Assembly: GCF_041245805.1 (NCBI RefSeq)
Contig: NZ_CP162490.1
Span: forward strand, 4,007,001 to 4,071,000
Source of the DNA: Xanthomonas sp. DAR 34887
Lineage (GTDB): Bacteria; Pseudomonadota; Gammaproteobacteria; Xanthomonadales; Xanthomonadaceae
DNA: 64,000 bases
Direction of reading: 5' to 3'
Every line of letters begins with the position of its first letter. Positions within the stretch are counted from its first letter, which is position 1. Position numbers and translations under genes: made by a program. Shown piece after piece: positions 17,983 to 27,026 of this stretch. The notes below the pieces were generated by a model. It had not been told where the DNA came from, did not search any database, and saw only the letters and a list, made by a program, of their open reading frames with translations.

Positions 17983-19158
17983 CTACGCCGTATCCGGCTT
18001 CGGCGCGCCCGCGTCGAGCGCCCCCGTCGCCGCCGGAGCGCCATCCTCGGCGCCGGGCGAGCGCATCGCTGCCGAGTCGCTGGCCGTCGAGGGCGGCCGT
18101 GACGCCGTGCGTGCCGCGTCCGAGGAAATCTCCGCGCGCAGCTTCGGCAAGGCATACGGATGCTCGCGGGTCAGGAAATCGATCATGCGCTCGCGCACGA
18201 TGCAGCGCAGGTCGAACGCATCGCCGGAGTTGCGCGCGCTGACCAGCAGGCGCACCTGGATCGTGCTCTCGCTGGTCTCGGTCACCTGCGCCACGCAGAC
18301 CTGGCCATCCCACAACGGCTCGCTGTTGCAGATCCGCTCCAGTTCGGCGCGCACTTGCGCCATCGGCGTGCGGTAGTCCAGCCACAGGAATGCGGTGCCG
18401 AGCAGATCGGCGCTGCTGCGCGTCCAGTTCTGGAACGGGTTCTCGATGAACCAGGTCAACGGCACCACCATGCGCCGCTTGTCCCAGACGCGCACCACCA
18501 CGTAGGAACTGCCGATCTCCTCGATGCGGCCCCATTCGCCTTCGACGATGACCACGTCGTCGAGTCGGATCGGCTGGGTCAAGGCGATTTGCAGGCCGGC
18601 GATCAGGTTGCCGAACACCGGCTTGGCGGCGATACCGGCGACCAGGCCGATGATGCCGGCCGAGGCCAGCAACGTGGTGCCGATCTGGCGGACCGCCGGA
18701 AAGGTCAGCAACACCACCGAGGTACCGAGCAGGATGATCGTGCCCATCGCCACGCGTGCCAGCACCCGGGTCTGGGTCTGGACGCGGCGCGCGGTCAGAT
18801 TGTCGGCCACCTCGATCGGATAGCTGCGCAGGATCGCCTTTTCCAGCGCGGCGATGCCGCGTACCAGCAGCCAGGTCACGCAGCCGATCATGCCGATGTG
18901 CAGCAGGTGCTGCAGGTCGGTCAACGCGCGCTCGTCCAGCGGCGTGGATTCCAGCGCGAAGCTGAGCATCAGCATCGGCAGCAGGAACGCCATCGGCACG
19001 CTGACCACGTTGATGATGCGGGCACGCCGGTAGTCGCGTCCGCGCATGCGCTGCGCGATGCGCAGCAACAGCCACCAGGCGAGAAAGCCGAGCACGACCG
19101 CGGCGCCGATCGGCAATGTGTAATCGCGCCACGGGATCCAGTCGAGATCCAGTTTCAA
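17983..19158 (-). CDS. MscS-family mechanosensitive channel
   Basis: A 391-residue MscS-type channel. Hydrophobic helices are at about residues 16-37, 53-72, 88-108 and 130-150, followed by the pore-lining TM3-like GIIGLVAGIAAKPVFGNLIAGLQIA and the beta domain (DDVVIVEGEWGRIEEI, VVRVWDKRRMVVPLTWF). A low-complexity C-terminal tail follows. I place the start at a TTG (19158) because AAGGAG lies 6 bases upstream and the protein then begins MKLDLDWIPW; no ATG is close. It should relieve turgor on hypo-osmotic shock. Confidence 0.82.
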   Translation of the reverse strand: MKLDLDWIPWRDYTLPIGAAVVLGFLAWWLLLRIAQRMRGRDYRRARIINVVSVPMAFLLPMLMLSFALESTPLDERALTDLQHLLHIGMIGCVTWLLVRGIAALEKAILRSYPIEVADNLTARRVQTQTRVLARVAMGTIILLGTSVVLLTFPAVRQIGTTLLASAGIIGLVAGIAAKPVFGNLIAGLQIALTQPIRLDDVVIVEGEWGRIEEIGSSYVVVRVWDKRRMVVPLTWFIENPFQNWTRSSADLLGTAFLWLDYRTPMAQVRAELERICNSEPLWDGQVCVAQVTETSESTIQVRLLVSARNSGDAFDLRCIVRERMIDFLTREHPYALPKLRAEISSDAARTASRPPSTASDSAAMRSPGAEDGAPAATGALDAGAPKPDTA

Positions 19159-19519
19159 GATGCGCTCCTTGAAGGGGGGAGGAGTCGCGACAGTGTGGCA
19201 AAGCAAGCATAAGCATCGTGTCGAGCGCTGCGTCGCGCCGCGATCGCAACGCGCGCGCACGATGCAGATACGAGGCAGGCCCGCTCATCGCTGGCAAGCA
19301 GCGCACCGTGCGTGCCGCAGTGCATGACCGACGTGCGCGATCGTGCGCAGTCCTGGCGGCGGCAAACAACTCGCCAACGAGCCGCTGCAGACCATGCGTC
19401 TTCGGCAACGTCCGACGCTGGAAGCAGCAAGCATGGCGCCTTCCAGGACCGGACGCGCCGACATCGGCGGCTGGCGCGCAGCGCGCCGGCAAGCGCGCTG
19501 CGATGAGCGTGTGCGGCCC
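19159..19519. other. Intergenic gap between mscS-like gene and DAHP synthase
   Basis: I see no gene, RNA or repeat family in this 361-base stretch. Short open frames on both strands lack recognisable features. It should contain the promoter of the channel gene and the 3' end of the DAHP synthase mRNA. Confidence 0.5.
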
Positions 19520-20917
19520 TCAGCCCGTCGTCAGCGGCACATTGCGTCCGTTCTGCTTGCGCACGATCGCCAGCGCGATCTCCAGCGATTGCTCGTAATT
19601 CAGGCGCGGATCGACGCTGGAGCGGTAGGCCCGCTCCAGGTCGCGCTCGGTCAGCTCGCGCGCGCCGCCGGTGCATTCGGTGACGTCTTCGCCGGTCAGT
19701 TCCAGATGCACGCCGCCCAGCCGCGTGCCGGCCGCGGCGTGGATGTCGAACGACTGCTCCACCTCGCCCAGCACGTTGGCGTAGCGCCGTGTCTTGTAGC
19801 CGTTGCTGGTGCTCTCGGTATTGCCGTGCATCGCATCGCATACCCACAGCACGCGGCGGCCGTCGCGCTTCACCGCGTCGAGCAGCGGCGGCAGCTTCTC
19901 CGCGATCTGCGCCGCGCCCATGCGGTGGATGAAGGTCAGCCGGCCCGGTTCGTCCTCGGGATTGAGCACGTCGATCAGGCGCAGCAACTGGTCCGGCTGC
20001 GCCGACGGCCCGACCTTGATCGCGATCGGGTTGCGGATGCCGCGGAAATATTCCACGTGCGCGCCGTCCAGCGCGGCGGTGCGCATGCCGATCCACGGAT
20101 AGTGCGTGCTGAGGTTGAACCAGCCCCACTGCCGCGGCACTTCGCGGGTCAGCGCTTCCTCGTACGGCAGCAGCAGCGCTTCGTGCGAGGTGTAGAAATC
20201 GACCCGGTTGAGGTTGTACAGCTGCGCGCCGGACAACGTCTCCATGAAGCGCACCGCGTCGCCGATCGAGGCCACCATCTTCTGGTAGTCCTCGGCCAGC
20301 GGCGAATAGCCGACCCAGCTCAGGTTCCAGTATTCGGGATGGTGCAGGTCGGCGAAGCCGCCGTCGATCAGCGCGCGCACGAAGTTCATCGTCATCGCCG
20401 ACCGCGAGTGCGCGGTGATCATCCGCCGCGGATCGGGCACGCGCGCCTGCGCGGTGAACTCCGGGCCATTGACCACATCGCCGCGGTAGCTGGGCAGGGT
20501 CACGCCGTCGCGGGTCTCGGTATCGGCAGAGCGCGGCTTGGCGTACTGGCCGGCGTAGCGCCCCACCCGCACCACCGGCAGGCGCAAGCCGTGTACCAGC
20601 ACCAGGCTCATCTGCAGCAGCACCTTGAGCCGGTTGGAGATCGTGCCGGACTCGCAATCGCTGAAGTTCTCCGCGCAATCGCCGCCCTGCAGCAGGAAAC
20701 GCTTGCCTTCCTGCGCCTCGGCCAGCTGCTTCTTCAGCGCGAAGATCTCCCAGGAGGTGACCAGCGGCGGCAGGTGGCGCAATTCGCCCAGCGTCGCCTC
20801 CAACGCCTGCGCGTCCGGATAGACCGGCATCTGCAACGCGGGTTTGCCGCGCCAGCTTGCGGGCGCCCAGGACGGCGAAGCGGATTCGGGCGCGGCGGCG
20901 GGGACGGACAGGTTCAT
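19520..20917 (-). CDS. 3-deoxy-D-arabino-heptulosonate 7-phosphate synthase, class II
   Basis: A 465-residue class II (plant/mycobacterial type) DAHP synthase, condensing PEP with erythrose 4-phosphate as the first step of the shikimate pathway. Typical motifs are LLQGGDCAE, RVGRYAGQYAKPRS, YRGDVVNG, WVGYSPLAEDYQ, TRVGFYTSHEALLLPYE-like sequence, SAQPDQLLRL, NPEDEPGRLTFIHRMGA and WVCDAMHGNT with metal ligands. The start at 20917 has AAGGAG upstream. Class II enzymes in bacteria may serve secondary aromatic metabolism as well as amino acid synthesis. It is divergent from the TonB receptor gene. Confidence 0.93.
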   Translation of the reverse strand: MNLSVPAAAPESASPSWAPASWRGKPALQMPVYPDAQALEATLGELRHLPPLVTSWEIFALKKQLAEAQEGKRFLLQGGDCAENFSDCESGTISNRLKVLLQMSLVLVHGLRLPVVRVGRYAGQYAKPRSADTETRDGVTLPSYRGDVVNGPEFTAQARVPDPRRMITAHSRSAMTMNFVRALIDGGFADLHHPEYWNLSWVGYSPLAEDYQKMVASIGDAVRFMETLSGAQLYNLNRVDFYTSHEALLLPYEEALTREVPRQWGWFNLSTHYPWIGMRTAALDGAHVEYFRGIRNPIAIKVGPSAQPDQLLRLIDVLNPEDEPGRLTFIHRMGAAQIAEKLPPLLDAVKRDGRRVLWVCDAMHGNTESTSNGYKTRRYANVLGEVEQSFDIHAAAGTRLGGVHLELTGEDVTECTGGARELTERDLERAYRSSVDPRLNYEQSLEIALAIVRKQNGRNVPLTTG

Positions 20918-21090
20918 GAAAGGACTCCTTGGCAACCTGCGATGTTCGCAGAGCCTGGCCGCGACGCAAAGCGCTGCGTGACGCGCTCGCACAGCCATGG
21001 CCGGCAATCGGCGCTGGACATGAACGCCAGGCAAAGCATGCAGCCCAGCCATGACTTCCGACCTAGGCCAGGGGTGCTGCGAAAGTAGAA

Positions 21091-21105
21091 TGTTATTACA
21101 TAACA
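21091..21105 (+). promoter_or_regulatory. Zur-box-like palindrome upstream of TonB receptor
   Basis: TGTTATTACATAACA is a perfect 6-bp inverted repeat with a 3-base centre, ending 36 bases before the receptor ATG. Arms and spacing equal the core TGTTAT-N3-ATAACA of proteobacterial Zur boxes. This points to zinc-dependent repression of the receptor. A Fur site looks less likely because the GATAAT hexamers are missing. Confidence 0.6.
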
Positions 21106-21141
21106 AATACGTCCTCCTCCATTCCAGGTCTCGCCTACGCC

Positions 21142-23277
21142 ATGACGCCCCGCCCCCTCCCCGCCGCCATCGCCCTCGTTCTGCTGGCCGCACCCGGCCT
21201 CGCGCTCGCCGCCGATGCGGTTGCCGCTGATACCGGCACCCAGCACACCACCGACCTGGATGCAGTCACCGTCACCGCCAAGCTGGAAGCCGCGCGCAAC
21301 GCGCTGTCGCCGGACATCGGCAGCAGCCAGTACACGATCAGCGCCGAGGACATCGAGCGCCTGCCGCTGGGCGCCTCCACCCCGCTCAACCAGGTGCTGC
21401 TGCAGGCGCCGGGCGTGGTCCAGGATTCCTATGGCGGCATCCACGTGCGCGGCGACCACGCCAACCTGCAGTACCGCATCAATGGCGTGCTGATTCCCGA
21501 GTCCATCTCCGGCTTCGGCCAGAGCCTGGACCCGCGCACGATCAAGAGCATCAAGCTGCTCGACGGCGCGCTGCCTGCGCAGTTCGGCGACCGCACCGCG
21601 GCAGTGGTCGACATCACCACCAAGAGCGGCGTGGAACTGGGCAACGGCGGCAGCGTCGGCATCACCGGCGGCTCCTACGGCACGCTCAATCCGAACGCCT
21701 CCTGGTGGGGCAGCAGCGGCCGCTGGAGCTGGTTCGTCAGCGGCGACTACGAGCAGAACAAGCTGGGCATGGAGAATCCGGTCAACAGCCGCGAGCCCGA
21801 CCACGACAAGACCCATCAAGGCAAAGGCTTCGCCGACCTCAGCTACCTGATCGACGAGAACACCCGGCTCAGCCTGCTGGTTGGCTATGCCAACAACCGT
21901 TTCCAGATCCCGAACAACCCGGGCCAGACTCCCTCCTACGACTACCTGGGCACCACCGACTTCGATTCGTCCAAGCTCGACGAGAACCAGCGCGAGAACA
22001 CCCGCTTCGGCACCCTGGTGCTGCAGGGCTCGCTCGGCGCCACCAGCTACCAGCTGTCGGCCGGTCAGCGCTACAGCAGCGTCGCGTTCTCGCCCGACGT
22101 CGCCGGCGACCTGATCTTCAACGGCATCGCCTCGCAGGTGAACCGCAGTAACCGCGCCAACACCGTGCAGGCCGACTTCTCCACCCCGCTCGGCGATGCG
22201 CACACGCTGCGCTACGGGGTATACGGCAACTTCGAGCACGCCGTCGCCAGCAACAATTCCTATGTGTTCCCGGCCGATGCCGACGGCAACCAGACCAGCA
22301 ACGTGCCGATCTTCATTCCCGACGCCAGCCGCTTCCACGCCAGCACCTACGCGCTGTACCTGCAGGACGAATGGAAGATCGGCGACGACTGGACCGTGAA
22401 CTACGGCGTGCGCGGCGACCGCTACAAGGCCTTCGGCACCACCGAAGGCCAGCTCAGCCCGCGCCTGGGCGTAGTATGGCAGGCCAGCGCCGATACCACG
22501 GTGCACGCCGGCTACGCGCGCTACTTCACTCCGCCGGCCAGCGAACTGATCTCCACCAGCGACATCGCCCTGTACGACGGCACCACCAACCAGCAGTCCA
22601 CCGCCGGCGGCGCGACCACGCCGCTGAGCGAGCGCAGCGACTATTACGACCTGGGCATCTCGCAGGTGGTCAACGAGCACCTGACCCTGGGCCTGGACAC
22701 CTATTACCGCAAGGCCGACCGCCTGCAGGACGAAGGCCAGTTCGGCGCCGCCTACGTGTATTCCACGTTCAACTACCGCTATGGCCGCATCCGCGGCGCG
22801 GAGTTCAGCGCCGACTACAGCAATGGCCCGGTCACCGCCTACTTCAACGTCGCCTACAGCAAGGCGATGGGCAAGCGGGTCATGACCAGCCTGTACAACT
22901 TCGATCCGGACGCGCTGGCCTACGTCTACGACAACTGGATCCACCTGGACCACGACCAGAAGTTCACCTCATCCGGCGGCATCAGCTATGCGATCGACGA
23001 CGCCAGCCGGATCGGCGCCAACTACCTGTTCGGCAGCGGCCTGCGCACCGATACCGACACCGTGCCCAACGGCGGCGAGCTGCCGGCGTACTTCCAGCTG
23101 AACCTCAGCGCCGGCCACGACTTCGCGCTCAGCGCGCATCCGCTGCACGCGCAAGTGGCGGTGCTCAATGCGCTCGATCGCGCCTACCAGCTGCGCGACG
23201 GCGGCGGTATCGGCGTGTTCGCTCCGCAATGGGCGCCACGCCGCGGCGTCTACCTGAGCCTGCAGCAGGACTTCTGA
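21142..23277 (+). CDS. TonB-dependent outer-membrane receptor
   Basis: A 711-residue receptor with a signal peptide (about 1-23, cleaving after LALA), a TonB-box-like DLDAVTVTA stretch (34-42), a plug domain (about 45-160) with VLLQAPGVVQDSYGGIHVRG and INGVLIP, and a long beta-barrel that ends in QQDF, with the C-terminal Phe needed for BamA insertion. No strong Shine-Dalgarno is visible. The palindrome just upstream suggests zinc regulation, so a zinc or zincophore substrate is a fair hypothesis; the protein alone does not reveal the ligand. A loop with HDKTHQ could bind metal, which is weak evidence. Confidence 0.9.
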   Translation: MTPRPLPAAIALVLLAAPGLALAADAVAADTGTQHTTDLDAVTVTAKLEAARNALSPDIGSSQYTISAEDIERLPLGASTPLNQVLLQAPGVVQDSYGGIHVRGDHANLQYRINGVLIPESISGFGQSLDPRTIKSIKLLDGALPAQFGDRTAAVVDITTKSGVELGNGGSVGITGGSYGTLNPNASWWGSSGRWSWFVSGDYEQNKLGMENPVNSREPDHDKTHQGKGFADLSYLIDENTRLSLLVGYANNRFQIPNNPGQTPSYDYLGTTDFDSSKLDENQRENTRFGTLVLQGSLGATSYQLSAGQRYSSVAFSPDVAGDLIFNGIASQVNRSNRANTVQADFSTPLGDAHTLRYGVYGNFEHAVASNNSYVFPADADGNQTSNVPIFIPDASRFHASTYALYLQDEWKIGDDWTVNYGVRGDRYKAFGTTEGQLSPRLGVVWQASADTTVHAGYARYFTPPASELISTSDIALYDGTTNQQSTAGGATTPLSERSDYYDLGISQVVNEHLTLGLDTYYRKADRLQDEGQFGAAYVYSTFNYRYGRIRGAEFSADYSNGPVTAYFNVAYSKAMGKRVMTSLYNFDPDALAYVYDNWIHLDHDQKFTSSGGISYAIDDASRIGANYLFGSGLRTDTDTVPNGGELPAYFQLNLSAGHDFALSAHPLHAQVAVLNALDRAYQLRDGGGIGVFAPQWAPRRGVYLSLQQDF

Positions 23278-23292
23278 GACGCGCGCGCCGTC

Positions 23293-23318
23293 AGGCCGTG
23301 CCCGAGACGGGCCGGCCT
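23293..23318 (+). terminator. Hairpin downstream of TonB receptor gene
   Basis: An 11-bp stem with one bulged T (AGGCCG-T-GCCCG, loop AGA, CGGGCCGGCCT) starts 15 bases after the stop. No T-tract follows. Confidence 0.45.
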
Positions 23319-23424
23319 GGGGGGTGCATAGATGCATGGATGCCTGCGGCGCAACGATCTTTCGCAGCGGCCGCGCCACCGCTGCTCGCTGATGCACGTC
23401 ATACGTTTGCCGCTTGGATCACCT

Positions 23425-23490
23425 GTAGGAGCGGCTTCAGCCGCGACAGAAGCTACGGATGGAACCTGTCGCGGCTGAAGCCGCTCCTAC
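23425..23490. repeat. Inverted pair of GTAG-type REP sequences, copy 3
   Basis: Arms 23425-23447 and 23468-23490 match copies 1 and 2. Here the palindrome is extended outward by four more bases (ACCT at 23421 and AGGT ending at 23494). It lies between the convergent receptor and dsbB genes. Confidence 0.9.
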
Positions 23491-23537
23491 AGGTGCGCTG
23501 CCTCAGTTGAAGGCGAGGCGCGCAGCACGCGGCAATC

Positions 23538-24050
23538 TCAGTGCAGCGAACGCCGCCTGGCCTTGAACCCGGCATACAGCGCGAACAGCGCCAGCACCAC
23601 GAAACAGATCAGGCACCACATCGGCATCGACAGGCCGAGGAAGCGCCAGTCGATACTGCCGCAGTCGCCGGTTCCGGTCAGCACCCGGCGCAGCACTTCG
23701 AACGGCCCCATCGTCTCGCGCAGGAAGCTCAGCGGCGGCCCGCATCCGGCCATCGGATCGGGAAACAATTGCACCGACACGTGCTTGGTGGAAATGCCGG
23801 CGCCGATGGCCGCGGCCAGGAACGTCAGCACGCCATAGACCTTGCGCCCGCCGCTGCGGGCCGGGCCGTGCAAGGCGCCGACCAAGAACAGCAGACCCAG
23901 CGCGGCGAACGCGATGCGCTGGAAGATGCACAGCGGACAGGGCTCGATGCCGAGCTGCACCTGCACGTAGATCGCATAGCCCAACAGCGCGGCACAGATC
24001 AGAAAACCGAGAAAGAACTGCGCGCGGAAACTCCAGCGTAACGGATTCAT
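23538..24050 (-). CDS. dsbB: Disulfide bond formation protein B
   Basis: A 170-residue four-helix inner-membrane quinone reductase that re-oxidises DsbA. Both redox pairs are present: Cys38-Cys41 in the first periplasmic loop (CPLC) and Cys103 with Cys130 in the second loop (AGCGPPLSF and TGDCGS). Hydrophobic helices lie near 10-30, 43-60, 70-88 and 140-162. The ATG at 24050 starts MNPLRWSFRAQFF; an upstream in-frame ATG adds 20 unsupported residues. It is the last gene before the ribosomal protein block. Confidence 0.93.
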   Translation of the reverse strand: MNPLRWSFRAQFFLGFLICAALLGYAIYVQVQLGIEPCPLCIFQRIAFAALGLLFLVGALHGPARSGGRKVYGVLTFLAAAIGAGISTKHVSVQLFPDPMAGCGPPLSFLRETMGPFEVLRRVLTGTGDCGSIDWRFLGLSMPMWCLICFVVLALFALYAGFKARRRSLH

Positions 24051-24202
24051 CGGACTCGAACTCGCATCGACGATTCGCGCATTATCCGCGATCGTGCGCT
24101 CCATCACCATGTGTCATGGCGCTGTTGGGCGCCCCCACCCAAACGGCGACCGCGCTGACCAGTCCCCGATCTCGACTCCCCAATCCCGGCCCCAAAACAA
24201 AA

Positions 24203-24223
24203 AAGCCCGGACATGCCGGGCTT
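24203..24223 (-). terminator. Intrinsic terminator of the alpha operon
   Basis: An 8-bp stem AAGCCCGG/CCGGGCTT with a 5-base loop is followed in the transcript by a U-rich run (TTTTTTGTTTT on the minus strand). It lies 25 bases past rplQ and closes the 34-kb run of minus-strand translation genes. This is the clearest intrinsic terminator in the window. Confidence 0.88.
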
Positions 24224-24248
24224 CTTGCTGACGCGGTGCGGACCGGAT

Positions 24249-24635
24249 TTACTCGGCCACTTCCTCGGCGATCGCGGTCGGGCGATCGACCAGCTCGACG
24301 TACGCCATCGGCGCGTTGTCGCCGGCGCGGAAGCCGCACTTCAGGATGCGCAGGTAGCCGCCCGGACGCGACTGGTAACGCGGGCCCAGCTCGACGAACA
24401 GCTTGCCCACCGCTTCCTTGTCGCGCAGGCGCGAGAAGGCCAGACGGCGATTGGCGACGCCATCGACCTTGGCGATGGTGATCAGCGGCTCGGCGACGCG
24501 ACGCAGTTCCTTGGCCTTCGGCAGGGTGGTCTTGATCAGCTCGTGCTTGAACAGCGAGGCGGCCATGTTGGAGAACATCGCCTGGCGATGGGCGCTGGTG
24601 CGGTTGAACTTGCGGCCGGATTTCTGGTGACGCAT
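24249..24635 (-). CDS. rplQ: 50S ribosomal protein L17
   Basis: A 128-residue protein beginning MRHQKSGRKFNRTSAHRQAMF, the L17 signature. L17 lies near the tunnel exit of the large subunit. It is the last gene of the alpha operon. The gap to rpoA is 296 bp, far longer than the few dozen bases usual elsewhere. Confidence 0.97.
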   Translation of the reverse strand: MRHQKSGRKFNRTSAHRQAMFSNMAASLFKHELIKTTLPKAKELRRVAEPLITIAKVDGVANRRLAFSRLRDKEAVGKLFVELGPRYQSRPGGYLRILKCGFRAGDNAPMAYVELVDRPTAIAEEVAE

Positions 24636-24892
24636 GGTGTCGGTTCCTATGGAAAGTTGAAACTGCTGGAGATCGCTGTCGCCGTCCTGGCGTTGAACAA
24701 TGGACTGCGGATGGTCCGAGCCGGCCGTCCCTGACCGGACAACGCCGCGGGCTTGAGGACCCGTCGGCGTAGGTGTGCAACTGATTCAGTACGAGGCGCC
24801 GCGCGGGCGCCCGTGCCTCCCTCCCTGGCGGTCTTACCTGGACTCCATGGAGTCCTGCCCGGCCATCCATGACCGGACCTGCAGCGCGTCCG

Positions 24893-24919
24893 TGGCCGAT
24901 GCCGGTGCGGCATCGGCCA
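24893..24919 (-). other. Strong hairpin between rpoA and rplQ
   Basis: A perfect 11-bp stem (TGGCCGATGCC, loop of 5) begins 12 bases downstream of rpoA. No T-tract follows. The rest of the rpoA-rplQ gap also has a 16-base perfect palindrome at 24840-24855. The hairpin may set different stability or expression for rpoA and rplQ. Confidence 0.55.
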
Positions 24920-24931
24920 GGGTGCGACTGC

Positions 24932-25930
24932 TTAGCCGAGCATGCCGTGCTGGGCGACGCCGGCCGGCGGCCAGTTCTCCAGCTTCATGCCGAGCGACAG
25001 GCCACGCTGGGCCAGCACTTCCTTGATCTCGGTCAGCGACTTCTTGCCGAGGTTCGGGGTCTTGAGCAGTTCCACTTCGGTCTTCTGGATCAGATCGCCG
25101 ATGTAGTAGATGCTCTCGGCCTTGAGGCAGTTGGCCGAACGCACGGTCAGCTCCAGATCGTCGATCGGACGCAGCAGCACCGGATCCACGCCGTTGCTGG
25201 CCGGCTTGGCCGCGCCACGGTCGCGATGGGTGAAGTCGCCGAACACCGACAGCTGATCGCTGAGGATATCGGCGGCGGTGCGCACGGCTTCCTCGGCATC
25301 GATCGTGCCGTTGGTCTCGATGTCCAGGACCAGCTTGTCCAGGTCGGTACGCTGCTCGACGCGCGCGGATTCGACCGCGTAGGCGACGCGGCGGACCGGC
25401 GAGAACGACGCATCCAGGATCAGGCGACCGATGGTGCGGGTCTCCTCGTCCGGACGGCGACGCGCGGCGGCCGGCTGGTAGCCGAAGCCACGCTCGATCT
25501 TCAGACGCATGTTGATCGCCATGTCCTTGGTCAGGTGGCAGATCACGTGGTCGTTGTTGAGGATCTCGACGTTGTGGTCGGTCTTGATGTCGGCGGCAGT
25601 GACCGTGCCCGGACCCTGCTTGGACAGCGACAGCGTGGCGCTGTCACCGGTGTGTATGCGGATGGCCACGTCCTTGAGGTTGAGCAGGACATCCAGCACG
25701 TCCTCCTGCAGCCCTTCGACCGTGGTGTACTCGTGCAGCACGCCGTCGATCTCGACTTCGGTGATCGCGAAGCCGGGGATCGAGGACAGCAGCACGCGAC
25801 GCAGGGCATTGCCCAGCGTGTGCCCATACCCGCGCTCCAAGGGCTCGATTACGACCTTGGCGCGGTTGTCGGTAAGGCGTTCGATCTGCGGCCCACGGGG
25901 GCGCAGAACCTGGTTGGCGGTAACCGTCAT
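24932..25930 (-). CDS. rpoA: RNA polymerase alpha subunit
   Basis: A 332-residue subunit of standard length. The N-terminal domain (about 1-235) dimerises and nucleates the core enzyme, with the LERGYGHTLGNALRRVLLSSIPG signature near residue 30-52. A linker precedes the C-terminal domain, whose helix-hairpin-helix LLKTPNLGKKSLTEIKEVL contacts UP elements and activators. Start chosen at 25930 (MTVTANQVLRP). It follows rpsD by 50 bp, in the alpha operon order rpsM-rpsK-rpsD-rpoA-rplQ. Confidence 0.98.
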   Translation of the reverse strand: MTVTANQVLRPRGPQIERLTDNRAKVVIEPLERGYGHTLGNALRRVLLSSIPGFAITEVEIDGVLHEYTTVEGLQEDVLDVLLNLKDVAIRIHTGDSATLSLSKQGPGTVTAADIKTDHNVEILNNDHVICHLTKDMAINMRLKIERGFGYQPAAARRRPDEETRTIGRLILDASFSPVRRVAYAVESARVEQRTDLDKLVLDIETNGTIDAEEAVRTAADILSDQLSVFGDFTHRDRGAAKPASNGVDPVLLRPIDDLELTVRSANCLKAESIYYIGDLIQKTEVELLKTPNLGKKSLTEIKEVLAQRGLSLGMKLENWPPAGVAQHGMLG

Positions 25931-25980
25931 GTTGCGGGTTCTCCTGACGAGCCTCCGTTGCCGGAGGCTCTCCAATGTGA

Positions 25981-26610
25981 TTACTTCGAATACAACTCGA
26001 CGATCAGCGCTTCGTTGATGTCAGCAGGCAGGTCCGCACGATCCGGCACGGCCTTGAAGATGCCGCTGAACTTCTTCGAATCGACCTCGACCCAGGACGG
26101 GTTCAGGTCGTGCGTTTCGGCAACGGTCAGCGCTTCCTGCACGCGAAGCTGCTTCTGCGCCTTTTCCGACAGGGCGATCGCGTCGCCGGCCTTGACCTGG
26201 TACGAGGCCAGGTTCACCGACTTGCCGTTGACCAGCACGCCACGGTGCGACACCAGCTGGCGCGCGGCCGGGCGGGTGACGGCGAAGCCCATGCGGTAGA
26301 CGACGTTGTCCAGGCGGGTTTCCAGCAGCTGCAACAGGTTCTCGCCGGTGTTGCCCTTCTTGGTCGAGGCCTTCTTGTAGTAGTTGCGGAACTGACGCTC
26401 CAGCAGACCGTAGATACGCTTGACCTTCTGCTTTTCGCGCAGCTGGGTGGCGTAGTCGGACAGCTTGCCCTTGCGGGCAGTCGCGCCGTGCTGGCCGGGC
26501 TTCTGCTCCAGCTTGCACTTGGAGTCCAGCGCACGCGCCGGGCTCTTGAGGGAAAGATCGGCGCCTTCACGGCGCGCGAGCTTACAGGTAGGACCGATAT
26601 AACGAGCCAT
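25981..26610 (-). CDS. rpsD: 30S ribosomal protein S4
   Basis: A 209-residue primary 16S rRNA binder. It starts MARYIGPTCKLARREG and has the S4 RNA-binding domain (about 98-160: RLDNVVYRMGFAVTRPAARQLVSH). In E. coli, S4 represses its own operon by binding the rpsM leader; the long leader here (27384-27706) could play that part. Confidence 0.97.
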   Translation of the reverse strand: MARYIGPTCKLARREGADLSLKSPARALDSKCKLEQKPGQHGATARKGKLSDYATQLREKQKVKRIYGLLERQFRNYYKKASTKKGNTGENLLQLLETRLDNVVYRMGFAVTRPAARQLVSHRGVLVNGKSVNLASYQVKAGDAIALSEKAQKQLRVQEALTVAETHDLNPSWVEVDSKKFSGIFKAVPDRADLPADINEALIVELYSK

Positions 26611-26624
26611 TTCTTATCGCTCCT

Positions 26625-27017
26625 TTAGACGCGACGCTTCTTCGGCGGACGGCACCCGTTGTGCGGGATAGGCGTCACGTCGATGATGTTGGTGATCTTG
26701 TATCCGACGTTGTTCAACGAACGGACGGCGGACTCGCGACCCGGACCCGGGCCCTTGATGCGCACTTCCAGCGACTTCACGCCGTAGTCGAGCGCAGCGC
26801 GCCCGGCCTTCTCGGCGGCAACCTGCGCCGCGAACGGCGTGGATTTGCGCGAACCGCGGAAACCGGCGCCACCGGAGGTCGCCCAGGACAGTGCATTGCC
26901 CTGACGGTCGGTGATGGTCACGATGGTGTTGTTGAACGAAGCGTGGACGTGGGCGACGCCGTCGGTGACGACGCGCTTGATCTTCTTCTTGGTTTTTGCT
27001 GCTGCGGGCTTAGCCAT
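26625..27017 (-). CDS. rpsK: 30S ribosomal protein S11
   Basis: A 130-residue platform protein of the small subunit; HASFNNTIVTITDRQGN and the C-terminal TPIPHNGCRPPKKRRV are diagnostic. It lies 9 bp after rpsM and 14 bp before rpsD, tightly coupled. Confidence 0.97.
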   Translation of the reverse strand: MAKPAAAKTKKKIKRVVTDGVAHVHASFNNTIVTITDRQGNALSWATSGGAGFRGSRKSTPFAAQVAAEKAGRAALDYGVKSLEVRIKGPGPGRESAVRSLNNVGYKITNIIDVTPIPHNGCRPPKKRRV

Positions 27018-27026
27018 GTCTGTCCC

